A stretch of 64,000 nucleotides of DNA from Fen-671 sp963794745 (GCA_963794745.1 CAWCEZ010000006.1:62001-126000); one strand, 5' to 3'; counted from the first letter of the stretch, positions 44,501-53,885 are shown. Program-made: numbers and translations. Notes: generated by a model from the letters alone, not told the origin.

Positions 44501-45055
44501 GATGAGCGGCGCTCAGTAGAGCTTACGCGCTTCACTTTCCCTCGCCAGGACGACAGCCCATGGCTCTGCATTTCCGATTTCTTCAGGCCAGTTTCCTCTG
44601 ATGAGCTCGATTATGCGGCGTTCCACGTCGTGACAATGGGGCCTGCCGCTTCGGAGCAAACCGCCAAGCTTTTTGCCGAGGACCGCTACACCGATTACCT
44701 GCACCTGCACGGCCTTTCCGTCGAGATGACCGAAGCGCTAGCTGAGTACTGGCACCACCGCATCCGCGAGGAGTGGGGTTTTGCCGGCGAGGACGGCCCC
44801 AACCTGCACGGGCTGTTCCGCCAGCAGTACCGAGGAGGTCGTTACTCATGGGGTTACCCGGCATGCCCCGATCTCGAAGACAACGCCCGCTGTGCCTGGC
44901 TTATTGGTGCCGAGCGCATCGGGGTCGAATGCTCGGAAGAGACCTCGTGGCAGTTCCATCCCGAACAGACCACCGCCGCCATCATTTGCCATCACCCCCA
45001 GGCGAAGTATTTCATCGTCCGCCGGACTGTCGGGAGTACTACCCCGGCGTTGTGA
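41538..45055 (+). CDS. metH: Cobalamin-dependent methionine synthase MetH, two apparent frameshifts
   Basis: Transfers methyl from 5-methyltetrahydrofolate via cobalamin to homocysteine. The ATG at 41538 reads MNSAGQ, and one base later the conserved frame begins: SVVIFDGATGTNLQLLGL. The homocysteine domain ends with NIVGGCCGTTPAHLK, the zinc Cys pair. The pterin domain has NIGERTNANGSKRFREAML and LLDVCVDYTGEDGVADM. Near 43272 another one-base shift occurs (AAIVNS to ARIVPLDRIAPE). The cobalamin module follows with the lower-ligand motif GDVHDIGKNLVDIILTNNGY and VIGMSGLLVKSTLIMRDNL. The AdoMet-binding reactivation domain has EALAEYWHHRIREEWGFAGE and GRYSWGYPACPDLEDN. The corrected protein has about 1,170 residues and all four modules. 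It ends 210 bases inside the annotated end of apbE. Confidence 0.92.
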
Positions 45056-45844
45056 GCGGAGCGCGCTCTGGAGGTCTTTGAAGCCCTGCGTGGACCAGCC
45101 CCGCCCGTCCGGGCTTATCACCAGCGACTCGTATCCGTCCAGGCTTTCGAGCCAACCGGTTGCGGCCGCGCCCATGGCAAACGCAGCCGTGGCGTAAGCA
45201 TCCGCACTTATCAGCTGCGGGCCCACAATGGTCACTGATATCAGCTCGGTTGCCGGCTGCCCGCTGAACGGGTTGAGCACGTGGGGACCTCGCTCGTAGG
45301 TACCCGAGGTGGCAACTGCGCCGCCCGTGAGCGCCAGAGCGGCACAGTAAGCCTCGCGCTGGATGGGATGGCGCACACCAACATGCCAGGGACGACCGGT
45401 CCCAGCGGCCCCGCTCAGGAGGATGTCTCCCCCACCGTCGACCGCATGGTCCGCCAAGCCGGCTTCTTGGAGCAGTCGGGAGGCATGTTCGACGGACCAG
45501 CCCTTGACAATGCCGCTCGGGTCGAAATGGCCGGTTGCCCACGCATCGAAAAAGCCGCCTGTCGCCCCGTTGAACTTGTAGCAGAGGGCGACTATTTGCG
45601 TCAGCTCTTCGCAGCATTCGTCAATTGGCAGCTCGCCCCGGTCGAAACGGCTCACTTCGCTGAGCGGTTTGTAGGTGCTGAAGGTGTCGTCGACCCAGTG
45701 CAGCCACTGCGTCGCGGCAGCCAAGGCCGCATCGACCTGCGCCTGTGGCGCCGGGGTACGCACGTCGAAGGTCACGACAGTACCCATGACTTCTTCGTGG
45801 CGGACAACGCCGGAGGCTCCCGGCCCGCCCAACGCGGTCATCAC
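44846..45844 (-). CDS. apbE: FAD:protein FMN transferase (ApbE)
   Basis: Attaches FMN covalently to Thr in target proteins outside the membrane. It has VVRHEEVMGTVVTFDVRTP, TFSTYKPLSEVSRFDRGE, the GIVKGWSVEHASRLLQEAG segment, AVDGGGDILLSGAAGTGRPW and TSGTYERGPHVLNPFSGQPA (FAD and Mg2+ site), then ISADAYATAAFAMG with the metal Asp. No signal peptide or lipobox is visible at the N-terminus. Family homology ends around GFKDLQSALRSQ (about 45035). The last 65 residues are antisense to metH, probably because an indel removed the stop. The GTG start overlaps the stop of the FMN-binding gene, its likely substrate. Confidence 0.88.
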   Translation of the reverse strand: MMTALGGPGASGVVRHEEVMGTVVTFDVRTPAPQAQVDAALAAATQWLHWVDDTFSTYKPLSEVSRFDRGELPIDECCEELTQIVALCYKFNGATGGFFDAWATGHFDPSGIVKGWSVEHASRLLQEAGLADHAVDGGGDILLSGAAGTGRPWHVGVRHPIQREAYCAALALTGGAVATSGTYERGPHVLNPFSGQPATELISVTIVGPQLISADAYATAAFAMGAAATGWLESLDGYESLVISPDGRGWSTQGFKDLQSALRSQRRGSTPDSPADDEILRLGVMANDGGGGLFGMELPRGLFRAFDPDALGTNKPGTAGVVFEIGACRVTP

Positions 45845-46302
45845 TCGCTCGACTTGTCCAGGGCCGACGCGAGCGACTGCGCAAAGGCGTCGCTCGTATA
45901 GGTCGCCCCCGAAACGACATCGAAGTTGGTGCCCTGAGCAGCCACTGCCTCTCTCACGAGGACGGGGACCGCAGCCGAGTTCACCGTCTGGGAGTACGGG
46001 GAGGAGGCGTCGTCCTCCGGCACCGTGACGGTGACGATCCGGCTGCCGCTCAGGGTGACCGACACCTCAATATCACCGTAACGGTAGAAGACATCCTGGC
46101 CGGTGTAGGTCCGTTCGGAGCTGGACGAGGCTGCGGCCGGCACCGTCGTGCCTGGGACAGTGACTGTCCCGGTCCCGACGCCGCTGCCGGTGCCGGTGCC
46201 GGTGCTGACCTTTTCGACCTTGACGGCTCCTTCGGACCGGTAGCCGAGCAGGAGGACAAGGCCGACCACTGTCCCGGCGGTGGCGATCACGGCACGACGC
46301 AT
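45841..46302 (-). CDS. Exported FMN-binding domain protein, ApbE substrate
   Basis: A 153-residue protein with an N-terminal membrane anchor or signal (RRAVIATAGTVVGLVLLLGY), a Gly/Thr/Val-rich linker, and an FMN_bind domain. The flavinylation motif SGATYTSDAFAQSL near the C-terminus fits the ApbE target rule (Ser/Thr-Gly-Ala-Thr), with the first Thr as the probable FMN attachment site. ApbE is encoded immediately downstream and a membrane flavoprotein reductase immediately upstream, so this protein probably carries electrons on the outer face of the membrane. Confidence 0.85.
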   Translation of the reverse strand: MRRAVIATAGTVVGLVLLLGYRSEGAVKVEKVSTGTGTGSGVGTGTVTVPGTTVPAAASSSSERTYTGQDVFYRYGDIEVSVTLSGSRIVTVTVPEDDASSPYSQTVNSAAVPVLVREAVAAQGTNFDVVSGATYTSDAFAQSLASALDKSSE

Positions 46303-46317
46303 AATGTCCCGTTCTAC

Positions 46318-47706
46318 CTAGAGCTCGAACATTTCGGTGTGGATGTGGCGTCGGGGGACGCGCAAAGTGCGAAGGCTGGAGTTGACTGTCGCCGTGAAAC
46401 CCGGAGGACCGCACACGTACACGTCGCGCTGGACAATGTCTCGCACGAGCCCCCGCAAGTGATCAGGGCTCAGGTACTCGGGGTGCTCGTCGCGCGGCCC
46501 GACCAGGTAGTGCACCGAGGCACCGCGCCGCTGCGCTATTTCATCGAGCTCGCCCCGCAGCCCCAGCCCATCGGAGCTGCTAGCCCGGTACAACAGGGTC
46601 ACATCACCCGTTGCTGTCGAGGCCTCCTCGAACATGGCCCGAAGCGGCGTTATGCCCACGCCGGCGCCGATCATGAGGAGCTTGCGCCCCCGGCGCCAGC
46701 GCGTCGTGAAATTGCCGAACGGGCCTTCCAATAAGACCTTGGTGCCAGGGCGCAGGGTGGCCAGCCCTGCGCTGTGGTCGCCGAGCGCTTTGGCCGTCAT
46801 CCGGAACCATTTGCCGTTGGGGGCAGCCGACAGGCTGAAGGGGTGGGCCTGCCACCAGCCGTCCCGGGTCAGGAACCGCCACAGGAAGAACTGGCCTGCG
46901 TCCGCGTTGATCTTGGCCAGCCCCCTTCCCGAGACGTAGACCGATGTGAGGCCAGGCCCCTCGCTAGCAGTCCCGACAACAACGAAACGATGGCGCGCCA
47001 TATTGAGCACGGGCTTGAGGGCCCGGTAGAAGATCAGGAGCGCCGCAACGATGCCGTACATGGCACCCCAGATGACCCGGTTCAGGGGGTGTGTCGCGAA
47101 GTCGGCACCGGTGTTGAACTGGTGGGCAAAGGAAAGCGCAAGGGCGATGTACGTATAAAGGTGTACGAAATACCAGGTGTGATAGTTCACACGCCTGCGA
47201 ACAGCCCGCGCCGACAGCACCCCTACGACGACGAGCAAACCGAGCCCCACGGTCGCTGCCAGCATGTCCGGGTAGGACAGCACGACCGACTTCGTCTCGC
47301 TCAACAAACCGTCGTGGGTCGTGATCGCGTAACCCCAGATGATCAGCACCGCGTGAGCCACGAGCAGGCAGATCGAATACTCCCCGTTGCGCCGGTGCCA
47401 CACCGCCAAACGGTCCATGCCGATCATCCGGTCGAGCCATGGGACCCGGCCCATGAGCAGCACCTCTATGACGACCAAGTAGGTGCCCAACAGGCCGGTA
47501 ACGCGGCCGGCGGCCGTCAACCAGGGACCTGCTCCATAGACGCTTGCGGGGCTGGTGTCGCGCCACCACATGTAGATGACCCCGAGAGCTCCCAGGGCGA
47601 CGAGCGCCGCCACGACGCTTTCACGGGCGGGCTCGCTCAGGCGGTACAGGAAGCGTTCCCGGCGGGCTGCGTCCGCGGGGGCCCGAGTGGGCACCGTGCT
47701 GGTCAC
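46318..47706 (-). CDS. Membrane ferric-reductase-like flavoprotein (haem/FAD/NAD(P)H)
   Basis: A 462-residue protein with about six membrane helices in the first 240 residues, containing the His ligands expected for two haems (WHRRNGEYSICLLVAHAVLI and YHTWYFVHLYTYIALALSFA HQ). An FNR-like cytoplasmic module follows: FAD site QAHPFSLSAAPNGKWFRMT, NAD(P) site KLLMIGAGVGITPLRAMFEE and the C-terminal VYVCGPPGFTATVNSSL. It should pass electrons from NAD(P)H through haem across the membrane. Located 15 bases upstream of the FMN-binding protein gene, it is the likely electron donor for the external flavin. Final acceptor unknown (iron, quinone or another carrier). Confidence 0.88.
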   Translation of the reverse strand: MTSTVPTRAPADAARRERFLYRLSEPARESVVAALVALGALGVIYMWWRDTSPASVYGAGPWLTAAGRVTGLLGTYLVVIEVLLMGRVPWLDRMIGMDRLAVWHRRNGEYSICLLVAHAVLIIWGYAITTHDGLLSETKSVVLSYPDMLAATVGLGLLVVVGVLSARAVRRRVNYHTWYFVHLYTYIALALSFAHQFNTGADFATHPLNRVIWGAMYGIVAALLIFYRALKPVLNMARHRFVVVGTASEGPGLTSVYVSGRGLAKINADAGQFFLWRFLTRDGWWQAHPFSLSAAPNGKWFRMTAKALGDHSAGLATLRPGTKVLLEGPFGNFTTRWRRGRKLLMIGAGVGITPLRAMFEEASTATGDVTLLYRASSSDGLGLRGELDEIAQRRGASVHYLVGPRDEHPEYLSPDHLRGLVRDIVQRDVYVCGPPGFTATVNSSLRTLRVPRRHIHTEMFEL

Positions 47707-47802
47707 TCGAACAATATTCTCGTCATTTGCTGAGCGGAACCTGAGCAGGCGCTCCGAAGTCCCTCAAAGTCCGTCTAGCCAGGCGGACGGGCAGGCAGAG
47801 CG

Positions 47803-48926
47803 TTAGGCCTCGACGACTGTGAGTGCGTGGTCGGCCAGGTTAAGGGGCCGCGGCCCTCGCATCGTCGCCACCACGATGTCCTCGATGCGCACCCCATGGC
47901 GCTCCGGGACATAAATGCCCGGTTCCACCGAGAACGCATGACCGGCAGTCACGGGCGTCGAGTTGCCGGCAACCATGTAAGGGTCTTCGTGCTCCTCGAG
48001 GCCGATGCCATGTCCTGTACGGTGCACGAAGTACTCCCCGAAACCCGCTTCGTCGATGACCCGGCGTGACGCCCAGTCGACACCGCTGCAGAGCTCTCCG
48101 ACCTGCGCTGCGACCACTCCGGCTGCCTGCGCCTCGGCGACCACACCGTATATCTTCGCCAGCTCACGCGACGGTTCTCCAGTGACAACAGTCCGCGTTA
48201 TGTCCGAGCAATAGCCGTCGAGCGTCCCGCCGAAATCGCACACGACCGGTTCTCGGGGCTGGGCCGGCGCTCGCTCGGCTCGTGGTGGGGGCTCGCCGAG
48301 TTCGGCCCCGACGCGACGATGGCGAAGTTGACCCGCTCGTTGCCCTCCTCGAGAAGTCGCCTCGTTATTTCGGCCGAGATCTCGCGTTCGGTGCGCCCGA
48401 TAAGGGCAATTTCACCTCCAAGCAGAGCCGCCGCGACCCGGTCGGCCGCTGCGGCAGCGTGGGCGAGAGCTTCGACCTCGGCCGCGTCCTTTATCGCCCT
48501 GAGAGGAGCCGTGACCGTGGAAGCCGTCGTCCAGGTCGCATCGGGCAGGGCCCGCTCGAGCTGCAACAGGAACGTCGCCCACGCCCGGTCGCTGATCGCC
48601 AGCAACGGGGCCTTGCCCGTGCAGCGTCGCACGAGGGACGCCACGATCTCGACCGGGTCCTCCAGCTCGCCCCATGCCCGGATGGAGAACACCTCAGGGA
48701 CGGGCTTCACACGGGGGGCCTCGAGCGCCGGGACCACCAGGGTGGCCTGCTCGCTACTGCCCCCTGCTGGGACCACCAGCATCGTGAGGCGCTCGAGAGG
48801 CATGGCCACATAGCCGCTCAGCCAGGGCAGGTCGGCTCCAAGCGAGATGAGAAGAGCGTCGACGCCCGCAATGCCCATTGCCTCGTGGGCCCGTGCCAAG
48901 CGCGCCGAATAGGGCGCCGCGCTCAA
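47803..48926 (-). CDS. pepQ: Xaa-Pro aminopeptidase/dipeptidase (M24), one apparent frameshift
   Basis: A creatinase-fold metallopeptidase removing N-terminal residues next to proline. The N-terminal domain (48926 to about 48250) has MGIAGVDALLISLGADLPWL and LRAIKDAAEVEALAHAAAAA, and ends at GNERVNFAIVASGPNSASPH. After a shift near 48245 the frame supplies VVCDFGGTLDGYCSDITRTV (two metal Asps), FVHRTGHGIGLEEHEDPYMV (catalytic and metal His) and AFSVEPGIYVPERHGVRIED (two metal Glu), ending at 47803. The start overlaps the lipBA stop by four bases. Symbol assigned by family resemblance. Confidence 0.87.
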
Positions 48927-50806
48927 GCCGCACCACCCGAGGCGGTGAAGACCTGCGCTTTGCCCGCAGCAGCCGTGGCCCCGGTCCCAGGCGGCGACGG
49001 CGGGCCGACAGCGAGGCCCCCAGTGGCATCTTCGGCCGCCTGGCGGGCATGGTAGCTCGACCGGGTGAGCGGCGAGGCGACGACGTGCGAGATGCCAAGG
49101 GCGCGTCCAGCCTGCGCCAAGCGGTCAAACTCGTCCGGCGACCACCAGCGAGCTACCGGAAGGTGGCTGGCCGACGGGCGCAGGTACTGTCCGATCGTGA
49201 CGATCTGCACGCCTATTGCCTGCAAGTCGGCAAGCACGCCGATAACTTCTTCGTCGGTCTCGCCCAACCCGACCATCAAGCCTGACTTGGTGGTAAGGCC
49301 CGATTCGTGAGCTCGGGCCAGGACTGCCAAGGTGCGGGTGTACGAAGCGGACGGGCGCACCGCACGCTGAAGTCGCGGGACCGTTTCGACATTGTGGTTG
49401 AGCACGTCGGGCCGCTTATCGAAAATGCGCCCGAGCGCCGCCGGGTCACCCTTACAGTCCGAGATCAGCACCTCGACCGCGGTACCCGGGCAGCGCTGGC
49501 GGAGCGCCTCGATCGTCGCCGCAAAAGCAGAGGCGCCGCCGTCTTCGAGGTCGTCTCGCGCCACACAGGTTATGACTGCGTGTGCGAGGCCGAGACGAGC
49601 TACCGCTTCAGCGACACGCCCGGGCTCCTCGGGGTCTAGGGGCAGCGGCTTGGCGGTACCGACCTGGCAAAACCCGCACGCACGCGTGCAGCGGTCGCCA
49701 TTGATCATGAAGGTCGCGGTCCCGTCAGCCCAACATTCGAAGATGTTCGGGCAACCCGCCTCCTCGCAGACCGTAACGAGCCCGAGGCCCCGCACGGTCT
49801 TGCGCAGAGACCGGAACTCACTGCCCATGTGGGCGTTCGCCCGAAGCCAGGAGGGTTTACGAGCGCCGATCGAGAGCCCGGCGGCTGGGTCAACTCCGGC
49901 CTGCGCGAGGCGGCCGAGGAGGCGCACCGGTTGAGCGGGCGCGGCCGGAGCGGGCGAGATGGGCCCGCGAGCAGCCGACGCGGGGGCTTCCAGCCACGAG
50001 GGCGCTGGGGCGTCCTGCGAGATGACAGACGTGGCGGCCGTGGAGAATGCTGCGGCAACCGGGCCTGTCCCCGGCCAGGAAGCGTCCTGGCGTTCGACCG
50101 GCCTCCCATTTCCCCAGCGCTGCGCCGCTACGGCGAAGAGGGCCTCGACGACTTCGGCGGTACTAATCGTCAGACCTTCGGCCTGCAGCGATGTGACCTC
50201 CTTGTCCGAGATCCCGCAGGGCACGATATGGCCGAACATGGACAGGTCCGTGTTGACGTTGAGGGCGAAACCGTGCATAGTGCGCCGGCGGCTGTGCCGG
50301 GCACCGATGGCACATATCTTGCGAGGCCGTGGCCCGCCCAGGCCGGCCCAGACCCCGGGGTAGCCCTCCAGCCGCCCTGCGTCGTGGAGGCCGAGGCTCG
50401 CCAAAGTGCCTATAACAAGCTCTTCGACCTCGTGGATATAACGGGGAGTCGCCGAGTGCCCGCTCGGCACGGAAAGGACGGGGTAGCCGACTACTTGGCC
50501 GGGCCCGTGGTAGGTGATGTCGCCACCTCGGTCCACCCACAGCAATTCCGCGCCAACGCTCGAAGGGTCGACCAACATGTGCTCAGTCCTAGAGCGGATA
50601 CCGGCCGTGTAGACGTGGGGGTGCTCCAGCAGCAGCAGCCAGTCGTCAGCCGCCTCGCCGGCGGCCCAAAGTGCGCGTTGAAGGACGTGGGCGTCGCGGT
50701 ACGCCACCCGCGTCCCGAGCCAGCGCAGGCGCAGCGTGCGGCCGGGGGCAAGCAGCTCAGCGGGCGCAGACGTCACCGAGGCGCCCAGGGTGGCGGTCTG
50801 GCTCAA
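48923..50806 (-). CDS. lipB-lipA: LipB-LipA fusion: octanoyltransferase and lipoyl synthase
   Basis: One uninterrupted 627-residue frame contains both enzymes of the de novo lipoate pathway. Residues 20-235 are LipB, moving octanoyl from ACP to lipoyl domains: RGGDITYHGPGQ (93-104), PRKICAIGAR with the catalytic Lys163, and VPCGIS with the nucleophilic Cys197. Residues about 315-600 are LipA, the radical SAM sulfur insertion enzyme: auxiliary cluster Cys347, Cys352 and Cys358 in CEEAGCPNIFEC, SAM cluster Cys373/377/380 in CTRACGFC, and the C-terminal SSY of TRSSYHA. A 75-residue Ala/Pro-rich linker joins them. TTG start overlapping the E2 stop. Each half is complete in motifs, although an indel joining adjacent genes cannot be excluded in this assembly. 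Confidence 0.88.
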   Translation of the reverse strand: MSQTATLGASVTSAPAELLAPGRTLRLRWLGTRVAYRDAHVLQRALWAAGEAADDWLLLLEHPHVYTAGIRSRTEHMLVDPSSVGAELLWVDRGGDITYHGPGQVVGYPVLSVPSGHSATPRYIHEVEELVIGTLASLGLHDAGRLEGYPGVWAGLGGPRPRKICAIGARHSRRRTMHGFALNVNTDLSMFGHIVPCGISDKEVTSLQAEGLTISTAEVVEALFAVAAQRWGNGRPVERQDASWPGTGPVAAAFSTAATSVISQDAPAPSWLEAPASAARGPISPAPAAPAQPVRLLGRLAQAGVDPAAGLSIGARKPSWLRANAHMGSEFRSLRKTVRGLGLVTVCEEAGCPNIFECWADGTATFMINGDRCTRACGFCQVGTAKPLPLDPEEPGRVAEAVARLGLAHAVITCVARDDLEDGGASAFAATIEALRQRCPGTAVEVLISDCKGDPAALGRIFDKRPDVLNHNVETVPRLQRAVRPSASYTRTLAVLARAHESGLTTKSGLMVGLGETDEEVIGVLADLQAIGVQIVTIGQYLRPSASHLPVARWWSPDEFDRLAQAGRALGISHVVASPLTRSSYHARQAAEDATGGLAVGPPSPPGTGATAAAGKAQVFTASGGAA

Positions 50807-52287
50807 ATTTCCGTGGCCCAGTCTCGGGTCTGGAGTATGTCGCGGACCTTAGCCATGAAAGCGGCTGCATAGGCTCCGTCGACCGCGCGGTGGTCCCACG
50901 ACATGACGAGGTTGCCAACCGGGTGGACCGCAATGCCGTCAGAGCCATCCGGAAGTTCGACTACCACCGGGCGTTTTTTCACGCCGTCGGTGGACAGGAT
51001 CGCCACTTGGGGCTGGTTTATTACAGGGACCGTGATGAAGGTCCCAAAACTGCCGGCGTTTGTAAGGGTGAACGTGCCACCGGAAATGTCGTCCATCGTC
51101 AGGCGCTTCGATCTTGCCCGCGAGGCCAGGCCGGCGATCTCGCGTGCGAGCGCCGTCAGGCGCTTTTCCTCTGCGCGGTGCACGACAGGGACGAGGAGGC
51201 CCTCGAATTCGAGATCGACAGCGAACCCGAGATTGACCTCACCATGGACGATCAGCTCGTCGTCGCCAACCGAAGAATTGAGGTACGGCCAGTCTTCTAG
51301 GGCATCGACGACTGCCCGGGCAATGAACGGCAAATATGTGAGGCTGAAACCCTCATTGGCCTTGAAGCGTTCTTTTTGGGCGCTGCGCACCTTGTCCACA
51401 CCCGAATAGTCCACCTCGACCGCCACCATCGTGTGAGCCGACGTGTGCTTGGAGCGCACCATGTGCTCGGCGGTGCGACGCCGGATGTTCGTGAAGGGCA
51501 CGACCCTGTCACCCTGGCCGGCCACCGGTAGCGGGCCTGCCTCCGCGGCGCTCGCGCTCGGCGCAGGGGCGGATCCCTCGCTACGGCTGGCTCGTCCTCG
51601 CCCGGGAGCGTCGTCTTCGAAGGGGCCTTCGGCGGTTGCCCCGCTCCCGTTCGTGCCCTTGCCGTCGATTGCGGCAAGCACATCATCGCGGGTGATCCGG
51701 CCTCCGGCGCCTGACCCCTCTATCTCGGCAGGGTCCAGCCCGTGCTCGGCGATCAGCCGGCGCACGACCGGGGACAGCAGCTTGCTCGGCCCGCCTTGGG
51801 CGGGCGCGCTCGGCGGTCGTTGGTCCGCCGGACGAGAACCCGGCCGCGGAGGCGCCCCGGTGGGGGGTTTCGCCTGAGCCGTTTGCCCACCTTGGCGACG
51901 GCCGCTGGCAGCCGGCTCCGCTGCGACCAGAGCAGCGTCGGCCTCGTCGGTCGCCACCTCGGCACCTGCTGTCGCTCCTGGCTCGGCGGCGGCGGCACCG
52001 TCAGCCGTAGCCTCCGCCTTCGCCGGAGCGCTAGCCGGAGGCGCAGCGGCACCACCCTGGCCAATGACAGCCAATTTGGTACCGACGGAAACGGTCTCAC
52101 CCTCTTGCACAAGGATCTCGTCGACCGTGCCGCTGACCGGCGAGGGGACCTCCGAGTCGACCTTGTCTGTCGAGACCTCGAAAAGTACCTCGTCTTCAAC
52201 TACCTCGTCGCCGACCCGCTTGTGCCACTTGGTGATGGTGCCCTCCGTGACGGTCTCACCGAGCTGGGGCATCGTAATTTCAGCCAA
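50803..52287 (-). CDS. Dihydrolipoyl acyltransferase E2 of a 2-oxo acid dehydrogenase
   Basis: A 494-residue E2 core. The lipoyl domain (1-80) has AEITMPQLGETVTEGTITKW and the lipoylated Lys42 in EVSTDKVDSEVPSP. A long Ala/Pro/Glu linker leads to the E1/E3-binding domain LSPVVRRLIAEHGLDPAEIE with GAGGRITRDDVLAAID. The catalytic domain ends with VMSWDHRAVDGAYAAAFMAK, the His/Asp active-site pair, and RDILQTRDWA. It resembles SucB (2-oxoglutarate) or a branched-chain E2; the substrate cannot be fixed without the E1. The TTG start lies eight bases after GAAGAGG and overlaps the lpd stop. Confidence 0.9.
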   Translation of the reverse strand: MAEITMPQLGETVTEGTITKWHKRVGDEVVEDEVLFEVSTDKVDSEVPSPVSGTVDEILVQEGETVSVGTKLAVIGQGGAAAPPASAPAKAEATADGAAAAEPGATAGAEVATDEADAALVAAEPAASGRRQGGQTAQAKPPTGAPPRPGSRPADQRPPSAPAQGGPSKLLSPVVRRLIAEHGLDPAEIEGSGAGGRITRDDVLAAIDGKGTNGSGATAEGPFEDDAPGRGRASRSEGSAPAPSASAAEAGPLPVAGQGDRVVPFTNIRRRTAEHMVRSKHTSAHTMVAVEVDYSGVDKVRSAQKERFKANEGFSLTYLPFIARAVVDALEDWPYLNSSVGDDELIVHGEVNLGFAVDLEFEGLLVPVVHRAEEKRLTALAREIAGLASRARSKRLTMDDISGGTFTLTNAGSFGTFITVPVINQPQVAILSTDGVKKRPVVVELPDGSDGIAVHPVGNLVMSWDHRAVDGAYAAAFMAKVRDILQTRDWATEI

Positions 52288-53725
52288 CGTGTAGACCTCT
52301 TCCAGCCAGGGCGAGCACTGTCTCGCCGAAAACCTCTGACAATGACGGGTGCGGCTGCACGAAACGGGCGACTTCGTCTGCCGTAGCCTCCCAGTTGACC
52401 GCCATGTAACCCTGGCCAAGCTGTTCGGTCACCCACGGCCCAACCATATGTACCCCCAGGATGCGGCCGGCGGAACCGTCGGGCAACTTTTCGGCTATCA
52501 CCTTGACCAACCCGTCGGTTTCGCCCACGATCATGGCGCGGCCATTGCCACCGTAAGCGTCCTTCTTGGTGACCACCTCGTAGCCGGCCTCAACCGCCGC
52601 CTCCTCCGAGTACCCGGCGAAGGCCACCTCGGGGAACGTATAGACGCACCAGGGCACTTTGCCATAGTCCACCGGTACCACGGGGCGGTCGAGCACCTGG
52701 TCGATGATCACCATCGCCTCGGCAAAGCCCACATGGGCAAGCCCTGGTGTAGCGACCAGGTCCCCCGCCGCGAAGACGCCGGGCTCACTGGTCTGCATCA
52801 GCTCATCGACCTTGACGAAGCCTCGTTCGTCGACCTCGACCCCGCTACCTGGGGCGAGCAGGCCGTCGCTGAGCGGCCGGCGGCCGACCGAAACGACGAC
52901 CGCTTGCACTTCGACCTGCTCCGTCGCCCCGTCACGCCCGACGCTGTAGTCGACGACGGTGCCCTTGCCGTCCTCAGCGGGGGTGTGGCCCTTGACCATG
53001 ACCCCTGTCTTGACGTCGATGCCGCGCCTTCTGAACGACCTCGCAACGACGTCGACCACGTCTTTGTCGACTCCTGGCAGGATCCGGGGAAGAGCCTCCA
53101 GAATGGTCACCCGGGTACCCATGTCGGAGAGCATCGAAGCGAACTCGCACCCGATGGCCCCGCCGCCCACCACCACGGCTGTCTCGGGCAACCGCTCGAG
53201 CTCGAGGACCTCGTCGCTCGTGAGCACGAAGCGCCCGTCGACCTCGAAACCCGGGATCGTGCGGGGGACCGAACCCGCTGCCAGGATGATTGCCGGCGCA
53301 GTCAACTCGGTGGTACCACCGTCCAGCCCCTCGACCTGGACGACCTTGCCGGGCAATAACTTCCCGCTACCGGCAAAGGTCACAACCTTGCGGCGCTTCA
53401 GCAGCCCTTGCAGGCCCTTATGGAGCTGGTCGATCACTTTGTTCTTGCGAACCTGGGTAGCCGAGAAATCGACCGTCCAGCCGTCCACGCCAATGCCGTA
53501 CTCCTTAGCGCCTTTCACTGTCCGGTAAACAGCGGCCGTTTCCAGCAGCTCCTTGGCTGGGATGCAGCCACGGTGCAAACAGGTGCCACCAACCTTTTCC
53601 TTTTCCACGAGGGCGACGCGCAAGCCGGCTAGCCCGCCGTAAAGCGCGGCCGCATAGCCAGCTGGCCCACCCCCGATCACTACTACATCAAATGACTCCG
53701 AAGACGCGGCCGTAGGGACCACCAC
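52280..53725 (-). CDS. lpd: Dihydrolipoamide dehydrogenase (E3)
   Basis: A 481-residue FAD-dependent disulfide oxidoreductase reoxidising dihydrolipoamide with NAD+. FAD site VVVIGGGPAGYAAALYGGLA, redox-active pair GGTCLHRGCIPAKE, NAD site AVVVGGGAIGCEFASMLSDM, the second FAD element GVFAAGDLVATPGLAH, and the C-terminal active-site base in VNWEATADEVARFVQPHPSL with His-x4-Glu. The start is GTG at 53723-53725; a second GTG follows directly. It opens the lpd-E2-lipBA-pepQ operon. E1 genes are not in the window. Confidence 0.93.
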   Translation of the reverse strand: MVVPTAASSESFDVVVIGGGPAGYAAALYGGLAGLRVALVEKEKVGGTCLHRGCIPAKELLETAAVYRTVKGAKEYGIGVDGWTVDFSATQVRKNKVIDQLHKGLQGLLKRRKVVTFAGSGKLLPGKVVQVEGLDGGTTELTAPAIILAAGSVPRTIPGFEVDGRFVLTSDEVLELERLPETAVVVGGGAIGCEFASMLSDMGTRVTILEALPRILPGVDKDVVDVVARSFRRRGIDVKTGVMVKGHTPAEDGKGTVVDYSVGRDGATEQVEVQAVVVSVGRRPLSDGLLAPGSGVEVDERGFVKVDELMQTSEPGVFAAGDLVATPGLAHVGFAEAMVIIDQVLDRPVVPVDYGKVPWCVYTFPEVAFAGYSEEAAVEAGYEVVTKKDAYGGNGRAMIVGETDGLVKVIAEKLPDGSAGRILGVHMVGPWVTEQLGQGYMAVNWEATADEVARFVQPHPSLSEVFGETVLALAGRGLHVG

Positions 53726-53885
53726 CTTTCTCAGCTACAAGCCTATGCGCCCACCGGGAGAACTAACCTCATCGGGCCGATGAGGGCCGGTCGGGCGGAG
53801 CCGCTTGTGGGCGGAGCGGCACCCTCGGGGGCGAAGGGACCGGGTGGGCTAGCGCTCGGATGGCCGCTTGGGCGCCGCCGGTGCC

